A stretch of 64,000 nt of DNA, taken from contig CM035226.1 in NCBI GenBank assembly GCA_020226215.1, forward strand, positions 63,201,455 through 63,265,454, read 5' to 3'. Within the stretch, counting starts at the first letter, position 1. Every line of letters begins with the position of its first letter. The translations under genes and the position numbers were made by a program. The DNA comes from Sindora glabra. Lineage: Eukaryota; Streptophyta; Magnoliopsida; Fabales; Fabaceae. Below, one piece after another: positions 1-10,354 of this stretch. A model generated the notes under the pieces. The model was not told where the DNA came from, did not search any database, and was given only the letters and a program-made list of their open reading frames with translations.

Positions 1-1277
1 CGACAACATTAGTTTGCATTTAGTGATCATCATATAGGTTTTTTTTTTAATCATTGTGATAGTTCATCAATAATTTTCACATCATTTTAGTACTTCACTG
101 ACATCTTAAGGCATCATAATCATAGAAATGACAAAACTTATGGTATTAATTTTAAATTAATAATGGACATTTGATTATTTTGCACTTGGCCTATAAACAG
201 GGCTTTTTTTGCTTGTTAGAAAAAAATCAACAATTAATTAAGATAACTTTCCTTTCATAAAAAAGAGAGCTTTTAAAGTGTTTCATTCATTGATTTTGTA
301 TCTAATAAGGTTCCTGATTTCTTCATTTGGTATGTGTCTCTGACTATTATTATGTTTCAAAGTGAGATTAAAGATATGATACTTGCTCTATGTAATGTCC
401 CAAAATTAGTGAAAAAATTCCTATTTGTGCTCTGCCAATTGAATTGTTAGATGCAAGGCTATTATTGTGCAATCTCTTTCATGTGCAAATGTATAATATA
501 ATTGTGTAGAAATTGTGGGTTACAATAATATTACATACTATCAAAACTTACTCCTTTATGAATTATGTTTATGCCCACTATAAGAGACATGGTTCATAAA
601 GTCAGAAGCTTTAATGCTTTGTAATTTTATTGTAACTCACAATTTCTTGACCATCATATTCTATATTTGTACATGAAACTTTGAGAGATTCTAGAACAAT
701 AGCTTAACCATAAGTGGGATGGATTAGCATGACATAACTTGGATATTTATTACTAAATTTATGACAACACATAAAGCAAGTAGCTAACATGGCCTCATAT
801 TGAAAAATAGGAATAATCAATGGCTCATAGCAAACGAAACACTCAATCAATATAAAGGAATTACTAGTAGAAGATAATCATTTTTTCTTTTAATTTGTTT
901 AAGGATATCATATATATTTATTATAAATGAAAAGCCTATTGTTCATTATAAATAACATTTTTTCTTTGTATATGTTCATGTACTAATATAAAAATAAATT
1001 AAATGAAATAATATATTTTTTTTAATAAATTATCTCCTTTCTCATATGTTTCAACCTACTAATGTCTGTGTTTGTTTAATTGCATAAGAAAAATGTTAGT
1101 ATGCAAAAAAGAATTTTAATGCTAGCAATTGGCTTAAGATAACTTGAATAAAAACTAAAAAGACTAGTTCACAAAATGATGTTAGTATTCTTTACAAGAT
1201 TTAAACTTAAGGCATGTAATATTATTGTCTCTATAGATATATGATATATATAAGTTGTATTTTTAGATTCTAGTTTG

Positions 1278-1322
<45 letters not shown>

Positions 1323-1494
1323 AGATATATATATATATATACAAAATAGAAATTATAAACTTTAATAAATATGATGTGTAAAGTTGAATCTATTTTAGTC
1401 CAATATATACATATTGTTGTATTTGGCTATTATAGAATAACTCTAGAAAGGTTTTGGGATTGTTTTAAAATGGTTATAGAAAAAGTTATTTAAA
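1..1494. other. AT-rich intergenic DNA, no gene seen
   Basis: No reading frame with recognisable protein similarity on either strand. The only ordered structure is the TA/TG microsatellite at about 1278-1340. It reads as ordinary plant intergenic DNA. Confidence 0.6.
1278..1340. repeat. Compound TA/TG/AT microsatellite
   Basis: A run of alternating TA passes directly into alternating TG and back to AT. This is a compound dinucleotide microsatellite and probably length-variable. Confidence 0.9.
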
Positions 1495-2848
1495 AGAAAA
1501 GGACACTCTTTTTTGTTAAATGACATAATAACATTAGTTTTTTTTGTAGTAACTAATGTTAACATTACATAATAAGATAATATCATTGTGTTAAAGACAA
1601 TAGTGTTTTCTTAAAACTAACATCTAATATTAAATTTGGACATTGATTAATTGAAAAAATCAACGTGAAAACATAAGTCATGGGTGTGAATTGAAAATTA
1701 GAAGGTTAAAGTATTACACAAGTTGAAAATAAAAAGGTGAAGTGCAACATCATTTACAAATTTCACCTAAAGTCTTTCCAATCCTAAAATGATTCTATTT
1801 CTAATGAGATATGCTTTCCATCCAAACTTAAGATGATTATCTTTAATTTTGTATTTTTGCTCACTAATATTTTGCAAGAATAAAGTTCAATTAACTTATG
1901 ATTAAATATGTAAGGTTTATCACTTACTAGAAAAATATAGAATATAATTATAAGGATTTTTTTCTCTATGTTTTTTTTATAATTTGGTTTCTAATTTTCT
2001 ATTCAATCTTATTTTATTGCCTATCATTTGATGTAACTTTTATAGGTTTGCACAAATAAGATATTTGTTCTCATTCACCTTCTTTGACATTATGTTGTAT
2101 TACCAACTATGTTTTCATATGAAAATGTGTACTATACCAATTTTTAATGAATGCTCATTACATTTATAGGTATTATATTCAAAAGACCTTGTTAAAGAGT
2201 GTGAACTCTGCATATTGCATTATGGGTATCAAGATAAATTTAGCGAATCACTCATATTTGATTGCAGTATTATATACAACCTTTTATTATTTTCAATCTT
2301 TTATTATTCAATTTATTTTTTAAATTTGTTTAAATTTAGATTTTTTAGAGTAATAGAAGGTGTTAACTTTCTATATCTTGTTAGGAATACAAGGAAAATA
2401 AAGAGGATGAGGATGTAAGAAACATTAGAATAAGGTCAAGTTTAGGATAAGTGAATGAAGAACTAGTAGGGATGAAAGGAGAGATAATGATGGGGATATT
2501 TCTAAGGTTTTGGATGAGTGAGTGAGGAGTAAAGGACTTGGATTTTGATGAATGGATGGATTGGTTGCTTATACAACATTAGCTATTTAAATGAACTGAT
2601 ATGGCATTTTAGTTATTAGATGTTAATTTTTAGAAAGTAAATGGCATTTAATATTATGTCCCAATATCATAGAAACATAAATGGCATTAGTTTTTATGAA
2701 ATAAAAGTTGACATTATTTTTCTATTTTATAATAGTTTACAAATTGAAGTTAAAAACTATATACATTATGACAGCTAATTATACATCAGTCACTTTCTAA
2801 CATGTAATCCCTAAAATACCTAACATCACTTAGCTAGTTTGTAGTAGT
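1495..2848. repeat. Left copy of a diverged ~1.35-kb direct repeat
   Basis: This segment aligns by eye, in the same orientation and along most of its length, with about 11965-13300. Matching landmarks in order are a 'tcattgtgttaaaga'-like stretch, a 'catgggtgtgaattgaaaat'-like stretch, a 'gcctatcatttgatgtaact' stretch, and a 'atagaaacataaatg' stretch near the end. Identity is clearly below that of the LTRs, so the duplication is much older. The Athila element inserted at its right edge. No coding potential is evident, and the repeat may be a non-autonomous transposon remnant. Confidence 0.6.
2844..2848. repeat. 5-bp target-site duplication (left)
   Basis: The bases gtagt directly precede the left LTR and recur as gtagt at 11928-11932 directly after the right LTR. 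A perfect 5-bp duplication is the usual integrase signature of a Ty3/Gypsy element and fixes the element ends. Confidence 0.95.
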
Positions 2849-4385
2849 TGTTACGTGTAAAATGGTTTATCAATTAGCGCAAGTGCACACTATCGTAAAC
2901 AAGTAATAAAGTGATAAGTAAGTATCGTTCCCTCGAGTATTGTTTCACTTAGTACCAAAATTCATAATCCTAATACTATTTGGCAAATCGATTAGTTGGA
3001 GAATGAAGTAATTAAATAAAGATCTATGCAGAAAATATTTAAAGTAAATATGAATGCAATTGGAGTAAAGATAAATATGAATAAAAGACCTAGGGATCAG
3101 ACTTCACTTAACAATTTCGGATTGAATCATCTATCTACACTAATCCAATTTTAACTTCCTTAATTGATAGTCGAGTTTCCCTAAATTAATTACTAGCCTC
3201 TTCCAAGGTCAAGTAATTCTATAATTAATTGCTAATCCACTATATTCCTATGTGAATTACAACAACTAATCATGCATTAGGATTTATGGAACTCATTAAG
3301 ACTACATAAACCATATGAATATATTCCTATTTCATATGCAATTTATGGTTTTAATTATAGGTTCCATACACATATATCTCCTTCCGATCTCAACACACAT
3401 ATTGAGTTCATTCAAAAGGTGGCCAATCAATTGAAAGCATTAAGAGCAATAATTAAAACTCAATCTAGGAAATAAAATCGAAATTAGTTTCAATAGATTA
3501 GAATTCAATCTGTTATTATCAAGTTACGTTATCACCCTAGGAAGATGAAAAATTAGAACATAATGAAATTAAAAAAAAATTGAAAATAAAATAGAAACAT
3601 CATCACATTCATGATACAAACACAAGGATACAATTACAAATGCATGAAAATGAAAATGCTATCCATCCATGTAGGAGGAAAACCTAGCCTTCCATGTAGG
3701 AGGCATACAAGAACTAAAAATGCATGAACTAAACTACTATCTAAGATGCATGAATGAATGCTACAATGCTTGAATGCCTCAATGCTCTCTACTTCTACCT
3801 ATTTATAGGTGAATGAATCAGCTGCAAGCCATAAATCTTGACCATTGGCTACCAATCACATGCTTTAGCCACCCTTTTTTATTTTCGCAGCACAATTATT
3901 CTGACTTGTTGGTAATTTTTGACCACCAGAATGGCAGATTTACATCTTCCTGTCAACATAGGAGTTGTAGAGCCGGATCTTATCTTTCAAATTACGCAAA
4001 GAACTTATAATTTTGACATTTCTATCTCAAGTTATGATCAGATTGGTAGTCAAAGGTCAGATTCCACCAGAACCACTGTTTTATCTTCCAAGCAGAATTT
4101 GAGATCCTTAGATCTCGAACTGGGCTTTTCTTTAAACATGAAAGTTGTAGGGCTTCTTCTTAGCTTTTTAACCATATATAGAACAACCCAATCCAGCATC
4201 TAGAACTCCAGATATAGCCTAAAACCTGAAATAGGGTCAAAATACAGCATTATCTAAAATATTTGATTTCATTTCAAATTCAAGATCCATTCACAAAATG
4301 CAACTAAATTTATTAAATTTAACAAGATAACATCCAAAAATGCATCATACAAGGGAAAATAAATATGTAAATATTTTACGTATCA
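2849..4385 (-). repeat. LTR (left; functional 3' LTR)
   Basis: It begins TGTTACGT and ends ACGTATCA, an imperfect inverted terminal pair. It aligns end to end with 10379-11927. Relative to the right LTR it lacks one copy of a short 'ccatgtaggagg' repeat near 3670-3710 and has extra bases near 4270-4285. A TATA-like ctataaata (minus strand) lies at 3800-3808. Confidence 0.95.
3800..3808 (-). promoter_or_regulatory. TATA box in left LTR
   Basis: On the minus strand the sequence reads CTATAAATAGG, a good plant TATA box in an otherwise suitable LTR position. In this copy it would drive transcription outward into 5'-flanking host DNA (towards position 1). Confidence 0.6.
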
Positions 4386-4400
4386 AATTCCCCCACACTT
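4386..4400 (-). promoter_or_regulatory. Polypurine tract next to the 3' LTR
   Basis: On the minus strand AAGTGTGGGGGAATT abuts the LTR start. A purine-rich tract here primes plus-strand DNA synthesis in LTR retroelements. Two near copies of the same motif lie further inside, at about 5001-5015 and 5650-5663. Confidence 0.8.
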
Positions 4401-5000
4401 AGCTTTTGGACGTCCTCGGACAAACATAAAATAGAAGAAAACTAATACTAATACTAATACTAATCTACCCATGAGATAAAAAGTATTAAAGCACAAAGAT
4501 ATCATAGCATTCATGAATCAAAAAATCTTGACATATAAAACTAAAAAGGAATTACAACTTCATTTGAGAAGGATTGAACCAGAATGATATAATCACTGCA
4601 ACTCATCCTCTCTCAAGTGTTTATGGGTAAGTGTTTCACTCAAACTCATCCTATCAAAGATTGCACTACCATATGCTTGCACAAATTCTCAATCTCCACT
4701 ACCTGATTTACATGCACACCTCAAATCAAAAGGTCTTATTAAGGGTTGTAATGAGGCCAAGGTAAAGGAAAGATAAAATAGGGATATGAAAAGTTGAAGC
4801 AAGGAAAGAAATTAATAGAGCAATTAAAACATGGGTAATCTCTAAATTTTATCTTAACATAACAGCCCAAGATTCAAGTACACATCAATTTCTCTCTTCT
4901 TCTTCTTCTTCTTTTTTATATATTTTTTAACCATTTTTTTTCTTTTCTTTTCTTTTTTTTTTTCAAGAAAACCCTTGCAACTTTGAAGTTAATGATACAT

Positions 5001-5015
5001 ATTCCCCCACACTTT
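5001..5015 (-). repeat. Internal polypurine-tract-like motif 1
   Basis: The minus strand reads AAGTGTGGGGGAAT, nearly identical to the LTR-adjacent tract at 4386-4400. Confidence 0.6.
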
Positions 5016-5649
5016 GTCAAGAACCTATTTTTCAAATATTTAAATGCTCTACTAATCCCTAGGGTTAGTAAAGACAATTGATATTTCATTAAATGACATA
5101 TTAATGGGTTAAAACAAAAAAAATGGTTAATCAGGCTCAAAGGGGTTTATCAATGGTAAAACTGCAGGGTTAGCTATTTAGTTCTAATTGAAAAAAAAAT
5201 GCCTTTATCATATCTGAGTATGCATGAAAATTGTAATCTCAACCAGATTTTATGCAAGTTCTAGAGTGACAACTTAATAGGTGAATATCACACACAAGAA
5301 ATATAATATTAATTCAACAAGTAGGCTCAAAATCTTACGGTTAAAGGTTTTCAACTCAATCCATCCAACTCAAAATCCATTGCAAAACCTATCAATTCTA
5401 AGAAGTAAGAAAGTTATTCAATCATGCTATAACATCTTTAAAAATTATTGAAAAGAACCTAATAAGCAGGAAAATATTTTTTTTATTTTTTTTTATTTTT
5501 ATATATTTTTTAGGATGCGTATCAAGAGCAGAAAATAACTCTTTACTCGGCCATCCCTTTTTTTTATAATAAATCTCATGGTTTTACTACCAAAATATCC
5601 TACAAAGTAAACAAAAATAAAAAAAAACAAAAATAAATTTTTTTTTTAA

Positions 5650-5663
5650 TCCCCCCCACACTT
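5650..5663 (-). repeat. Internal polypurine-tract-like motif 2
   Basis: The minus strand reads AAGTGTGGGGGGG, a third version of the tract core, lying just downstream of the LOG-like frame. Confidence 0.6.
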
Positions 5664-5837
5664 AATGTAGACATTGTCCCCAATGTCTTCAGCAGATTAA
5701 CAAAAAGGGTTTATTAAAAGAAATGCATAAGCAACTCACACATAAAAGAAATTTTGGGAGTAAAACCATAAGAGTAAAAAAAGTTACAACCGGAGAGTAG
5801 TGTCGGGCTCATGCTTCTGACTGCTGGTTGAAGATTG

Positions 5838-6461
5838 TCAATCTTTCTTTTTCACTGATGGATCTGGTTTAGGTTTATAGCTTTGTAGTTGGTCAATCAG
5901 CTGATCAGTAGTTAAGGCAGACATTATGGCACGACGAGTCGCTTGGGTTATGAATTCCTGTTCCACATCTTGATCTAAAAAAGACAGCAAACTATCATAA
6001 AAACCATTAACATTTAATAAACTTACTGGCTTCTGATGAAAGTTCAAGTTAATCTAATATGCAATGCTGGAAATTCCATCTAATGCTTCTAAACCACCAG
6101 GTAAAGCAATAAAGGCTTCAGCACTGTAAAGCATGCATCCAATATGTTCAGGCAAGTTTGAAACCTTTAATGTTTTACCGATGGCATATTTCTTATCATC
6201 TAAACCATTCACAAGGATACTCAGTATTTTGCTTCCTCTGATGTAGGCAGAAAATGCTGCACTTCCTTTTAAGCTATGAAGCCCTCCTCCATACACACAA
6301 GCAATCTTTCTAGCAGCTAATGCATGACCAAGTTCAATTGCTGCTGTCACAAATTCTACATTCTTTCCAACATAAGATTCACCAAAAACACAGATAGATT
6401 TAAATCTACATTTTGATGGTTTCTCAACCTCTTCCTCTTCTTTACTCTCGCCTTTAGACAT
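5838..6461 (-). pseudogene. LOG-like cytokinin riboside 5'-monophosphate phosphoribohydrolase, intronless copy inside the Athila element
   Basis: LOG enzymes release active cytokinin bases from their nucleotide precursors in one step. From ATG at 6461 the frame gives about 207 codons, close to the usual LOG length. Order: an acidic start, then RFKSICVFGESYVGKN (family CVFCGSS...G), AAIELGHALAARKIACVYGGG, AEAFIALPGG, then HQKPVSLLNVNGFYDSLLSF and DQLIDQLQSYKPKPD. One in-frame TAG near 6054 sits where the family has Trp. The signature PGGxGTxxE is degraded: PGG remains, but G-T and the catalytic Glu are replaced (PGGLEALDG). The glycine-rich loop after VYGGG is also altered. LOG genes normally contain several introns and none is visible, so this looks like captured cDNA. 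It lies in element sense, downstream of pol. Family call is strong; activity is unlikely. Confidence 0.88.
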
Positions 6462-6842
6462 TTTTGCAAAGTGTGATTGCTGAAATGCATTCTTATAATA
6501 CAAAAGCAGAAACAAAGAAATCACGTAAATCAGATAATATCAGAAAAAGATAAAAAAATGCTATGCAAAACTGACAAGTGTAATAATGGCATGAACAAAG
6601 CAGAGTACAGAATGTAAAGAATGTCAAAAAGATGCTGAAAAGGTAAACTTAAAAAGAAGAGAAATGTACAGAAAGTTAAAAAGCAGCTATAAAGATAAAA
6701 AGATAAAGGAAAAGTAAAGCAGACAAACATATGTACAGTAGTTGTGATTGTGGCTCACATTTTCCTCTGATTTTTCATTCAGTAACGGCTTAAACGGCTT
6801 CTAAGAGCCGAGGATTTGCTTCCCATCCAATTTTCTTATAAA
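6462..6842 (-). other. Spacer between the two accessory frames of the Athila element
   Basis: AT-rich, with no supported gene. In the LOG frame the reading stays open upstream to about 6524 and adds some 21 hydrophobic/basic residues before the better start at 6461. I consider that extension fortuitous. Confidence 0.5.
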
Positions 6843-7259
6843 CTAGCAAACAGGGTCTTTTACAGTCAGATCCCCAAGACTGTAGCGTTCCTTTTCTGTA
6901 TTGAATAAGTTCATTAAATCAAGAAGAACAGCATGAACATCACCACTAGGATGCGTCTCAAGAGTCCGAATGATATCATCCAATGACTCTTTACTTAGTC
7001 CATCCTTTATGAATCGAATTTTGTCCTCTCGATTTACTGAAATCATTCCTTTACTCCTATAGAGCCTATTACAGTTCCACCTTGCGCACTTATGACAGAC
7101 TCTCATTCTTTTAGCTCTTCTCTTTTTAGAGTAAGAACTTCTTCCCATACCTGGCATACGTCTAACAAATGATTCATGAAACTCACCTGTTAAACGTACC
7201 TTAGCTTCAATAATCCAACGTATATCCTCGGGAAGACCCAAACGTTTAAATGCCTTCAT
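6843..7259 (-). CDS. Accessory protein with CHKCARWNC motif, function unknown
   Basis: From ATG at 7259 the frame encodes 138 residues. It is also open upstream without an ATG to about 7405, with a sensible-looking segment SRFPTLPKDVLRKIYNC just before the Met, so the ancestral start may lie further upstream. Visible features are a strongly basic middle (SSYSKKRRAKRMR) followed at once by CHKCARWNC (a CX2CX4C cluster that could bind zinc), then a charged C-terminal half with 'SLDDIIRTLETHPSGD' and 'LLDLMNLFNTEKERY'. It lies in element sense between the integrase remnant and the LOG-like frame. I do not recognise a named family. It could be a captured host gene or a retroelement accessory protein; the cluster next to a basic stretch suggests nucleic-acid binding (inference). 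The frame has no internal stop. Confidence 0.6.
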   Translation of the reverse strand: MKAFKRLGLPEDIRWIIEAKVRLTGEFHESFVRRMPGMGRSSYSKKRRAKRMRVCHKCARWNCNRLYRSKGMISVNREDKIRFIKDGLSKESLDDIIRTLETHPSGDVHAVLLDLMNLFNTEKERYSLGDLTVKDPVC

Positions 7260-7444
7260 TCTTTCAAGTCGACAGTTGTAAATTTTCCTGAGCACATCTT
7301 TGGGGAGAGTAGGGAATCTACTTTTAGGCTTTACAAGGGATTCTTCTATGATGAGAATGATGAAAGCTAAAATTGTGAGTGAAAAATGTTGTGCGATGTG
7401 TGCTTAAATAAGTTAAAAGAAAAGAAATGAGTAGAGAAAGAAGT

Positions 7445-7462
7445 CTTGGGTTGCCTCCCAAG
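7445..7462 (-). promoter_or_regulatory. Small hairpin downstream of pol
   Basis: cttggg-ttgcct-cccaag forms a 6-bp stem with a 6-base loop. The surrounding 'gggttgcctcccaag' phrase followed by 'cttctttaacgtc' is one I recall recurring just after pol in plant Athila-like elements. Its role is not known to me. Confidence 0.45.
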
Positions 7463-7530
7463 TAGCCGCCCTTCTTTAACGTCTTTAGCTAGACAAAATC
7501 CTCTTTTTTTTTTCTCTTTTCTCTTTTTTT

Positions 7531-7896
7531 TTAATACTTACCAGCTGGCTCCTCGAGCGTGATAATAGTCTTGATGGTGTTGAATGCACTGTCATTGTAT
7601 TCTTTCAATCTTTACCCGTTCACTTTGAATTTCCTGTCACCATCTTGAATCTCCACAGTTCCATACGACCAAACTTGAACCACAGTAAAAGGCCCTGACC
7701 ACCTTGATCTTAATTTTCCTGGAAAGAGTTTTAACCTTGAGTTGTAGAGAAGTACTTTCTGTCCTGGTGTGAACTCCTTCTTTATAATTCTTCTATCATG
7801 CCACATTTTTGTCTTCTCCTTGTAGAGCTTAGCATAAGCCTTTGGTTCCAATTCTGGTGATTTTTCTATTGATGGAACAGGTTTACTTGACCTCTC
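7531..7896 (-). pseudogene. Integrase C-terminal remnant of the Athila pol
   Basis: Continuing in the frame of gag-protease past its TGA, the sequence first gives a short linker with PSIEKSPELEPK, which resembles the protease-RT linker. It then passes directly into KLYKEKTKMWHDRRIIKKEF, GQKVLLYNSRLKLFPGKLRS and RWSGPFTVV, the well-known C-terminal segment of Ty3/Gypsy integrase. An in-frame TAA at 7612-7614 stands where the family has Gln, and the frame then continues to TAA at 7531-7533. Everything between linker and integrase tail (reverse transcriptase, RNase H, integrase catalytic core) is missing, apparently by one in-frame deletion near 7850. Confidence 0.85.
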
Positions 7897-10248
7897 TCAT
7901 AAACCTTTGAATGGTTTCTTGTTGAAAACTGGAGAATTTTTCTCAAGGCAATTAATCTGCTTCAGGATTTTAGGATTAGTAGACTTTGATGCATCAACCA
8001 TTCCTACCACTAATGACTCTTCTGTGCAGGTTTTATGCATTACATCTTTCATGCAATTGGTCAGTGTGTCTACTCTGTAACAGATATTATCTTCATATGG
8101 AAAAGCTTTAAAAATATTGAAAGATACTTGATCATCTTGAACCTGTAAAGTTAGCTTTCCTTTCTGCACATCAATTAGAGCTCGTCCAGTTGCTAAAAAT
8201 GGTCTCCCAAGAATAATAGGAATTTCTTGGTCTTCTTCCATGTCAAGCACTATGAAATCCGCTAGGAATATGAATTTATCAACTTTTACTAGCACATCTT
8301 CAAGGATTCCGCGTGGATGCTTTATTGAACGATCTGCTAGCTGCAGTGACACGATAGTTGGTTTCACTTCTCCCAATCCCAGCTTCTTGTAGACGGATAA
8401 TGGCATCAAATTCACACTTGCACCAAGGTCACATAAGGCTTTTTCAAATTCACACTCTCCAATGGTACAGGGTATGTAGAAACTCCCAAGGTCTTTAAGC
8501 TTTGGCGGTAGTTTCTTTTGGAGAATTGCACTGCACTCTTCAGTTAAAGCTACTATTTCGAAATCCTCCAGTTTGCGTTTCTTTGATAAAATCTCCTTTA
8601 TAAATTTTGCATAACTGGGCATTTGGGCTAAAGTTTCAACAAATGGGATGTTGATATGCAACTTTTTAAACACCTCCAGAAACTTGCTAAACTGCTCATC
8701 TAGCTTAGCTTTCACCAATCTTTGAGGAAATGGAATTGGTGGAACATATGGTGGAGGATTATCTGGAAAAGTCATTCTTCCTGGAATCACCTCATCTTCT
8801 TTCTGAGCTTCTTCATTTTTCTTCCTTGATTCTGGCTCATTTAACTGCTTCCCACTTCTTAATGAAATAGCCATTACGTGCTTTCTAGGATTTCTTTCAG
8901 TGTCGCTGGGTAAAGTCCCTGGCTGTCTAGAATTCAGCATACTTGCAATTTGGCCCATTTGCACCTCCAGATTTTTTATTGAGGTTGCTTGAGTTTGCAT
9001 GATTGCTTCATGATTCTGGAGTGTAGCTTCTGTTCTGGCCATGAATTGGGAAGTATTCATGGTTAATTGAGCCAATGCTTCTTCTAAATTCGCCTTTGGT
9101 TGTGGTGGTGATTGCTGAATTTGCTGTTGATAATTCCCTTGAGGTTTGAACACATTTTGATTATTCCTCCACCCTAAGTTAGGGTGGTTTCTCCATCCTG
9201 AATTGTATGTTTTTGAGAAAGGATCATTTTGACGATTTTGATTCCCCACATAGTTGGCTTGTTCAGGTTGAGAAGGAATGAATGGATTTCCTTCTTGACA
9301 TTGTGTGCTCATGTGAGGGCCTCCACATAAATCACAAGCATCTACAGGAGTTCTGATTGCATTTGCTTGAGCTGTTAATGAACTCACTTGCTTGGATAAA
9401 GAGGTAACTTGAGAAGACAAAGTGGTCAAAATGTCTAGCTCATGGACTCCAAGTGCTTTCTTTGAAGTGTTGCGTTCAGAAGGCCATTGGTAAGCATTTG
9501 CTGCCATCTCTTCTAATAGCTCCATAGCAGCTTCTATGCTTTTTCCCATTAATGATCCACCAGCTGCAGCATCTACAAGTGTTCTGGTAGCATTAGACAA
9601 TCCATTATAGAAAGTCTGCAACTGTAGCCAATTTGGTAGCCCATGATGAGGACATCTTCTTAGCAGCTCCTTGTATCTTTCCCATGCTTCATAAAGGCTT
9701 TCCATGTCATATTGGGTGAATGAAGCAATCTCATTCCTCATTTTTACAGTTTTAGCCGGAGGAAAGAATTTTGCTAGGAATTTTTGTGCCAATATGTTCC
9801 ATGTAGTGATGCTCCCCACTGGTAAAGAGTGTAACCAGCTTTTAGCCTTATCCCTAAGTAAGAAAGGGAAAAGTCCCAACCTTATGGCATCATCAGAAAC
9901 GCCATTGTACTTGAATGTATCACAGATTTCCAGAAAGCTGGCTATATGTGCATTCGGATCTTCTGCTGGAGAACCTCTAAACTGATTTGCTTGCATCATT
10001 TGAATTATGGCTGGCTTGATCTCAAAGTTGTTAGCTAGTATAGGCGGTCTCCTGATCCCAGAAATGGTATCCATGACTATTGGTGTGGTATAGTCACGGT
10101 GTGCTTTGGTGTCTTGTTCTTCTCTCAAATATGCCATTGCTTCACCTTGATCTACAGTTGACTGCTTTTGTATCTTTCGATTCTTTCGACAAGTTTTCTC
10201 GATCTCAAAATCAAATAGCAGTGGCTCAGCAACTCTTGATCTGGTCAT
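7897..10248 (-). CDS. Gag-protease polyprotein of the Athila element
   Basis: The first ATG in frame is at 10248, giving 783 residues. The Retrotrans_gag domain spans roughly residues 90-240 (FRGSPAEDPNAHIASFLEIC, then a typical WLHSLP...TWN...FLAKFFPP core). A zinc knuckle of CX2CX3HX4C type (CDLCGGPHMSTQC) is near residues 303-316. A Gln/Asn-rich linker follows, then a retropepsin-like protease with DLGAS near residue 606 and the 'IILGRPFLATGRALIDV' block. It would package element RNA and mature the capsid in the cytoplasm. The frame is open from start to TGA at 7897-7899, with no frameshift, and ends where RT should begin. It follows the primer site by about 110 bases, as expected. Confidence 0.92.
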   Translation of the reverse strand: MTRSRVAEPLLFDFEIEKTCRKNRKIQKQSTVDQGEAMAYLREEQDTKAHRDYTTPIVMDTISGIRRPPILANNFEIKPAIIQMMQANQFRGSPAEDPNAHIASFLEICDTFKYNGVSDDAIRLGLFPFLLRDKAKSWLHSLPVGSITTWNILAQKFLAKFFPPAKTVKMRNEIASFTQYDMESLYEAWERYKELLRRCPHHGLPNWLQLQTFYNGLSNATRTLVDAAAGGSLMGKSIEAAMELLEEMAANAYQWPSERNTSKKALGVHELDILTTLSSQVTSLSKQVSSLTAQANAIRTPVDACDLCGGPHMSTQCQEGNPFIPSQPEQANYVGNQNRQNDPFSKTYNSGWRNHPNLGWRNNQNVFKPQGNYQQQIQQSPPQPKANLEEALAQLTMNTSQFMARTEATLQNHEAIMQTQATSIKNLEVQMGQIASMLNSRQPGTLPSDTERNPRKHVMAISLRSGKQLNEPESRKKNEEAQKEDEVIPGRMTFPDNPPPYVPPIPFPQRLVKAKLDEQFSKFLEVFKKLHINIPFVETLAQMPSYAKFIKEILSKKRKLEDFEIVALTEECSAILQKKLPPKLKDLGSFYIPCTIGECEFEKALCDLGASVNLMPLSVYKKLGLGEVKPTIVSLQLADRSIKHPRGILEDVLVKVDKFIFLADFIVLDMEEDQEIPIILGRPFLATGRALIDVQKGKLTLQVQDDQVSFNIFKAFPYEDNICYRVDTLTNCMKDVMHKTCTEESLVVGMVDASKSTNPKILKQINCLEKNSPVFNKKPFKGL

Positions 10249-10354
10249 ACAATAGGACAAACCTAAAAAAAGAAAAGAAACACCAAAGAAAAAAATATAA
10301 AATAAAAACTAAATTAGGATTAAGATTACTTGGTATTGATATTAATGATAACAA

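Larger units (their letters stand above)
4401..5837 (-). other. Non-coding 3' region of the Athila element
   Basis: AT-rich stretch between the LOG-like frame and the 3' LTR. It holds a CTT microsatellite (about 4894-4913), T-rich runs (about 4925-4962 and 5478-5510) and the two extra polypurine-like motifs. I see no supported reading frame. Athila elements commonly have long non-coding 3' regions. Confidence 0.7.

Noticed and set aside
7445..7462. Possible transcription terminator hairpin
   Set aside because: Bacterial-type terminators do not apply in a plant genome; kept only as a structural motif of the retroelement.
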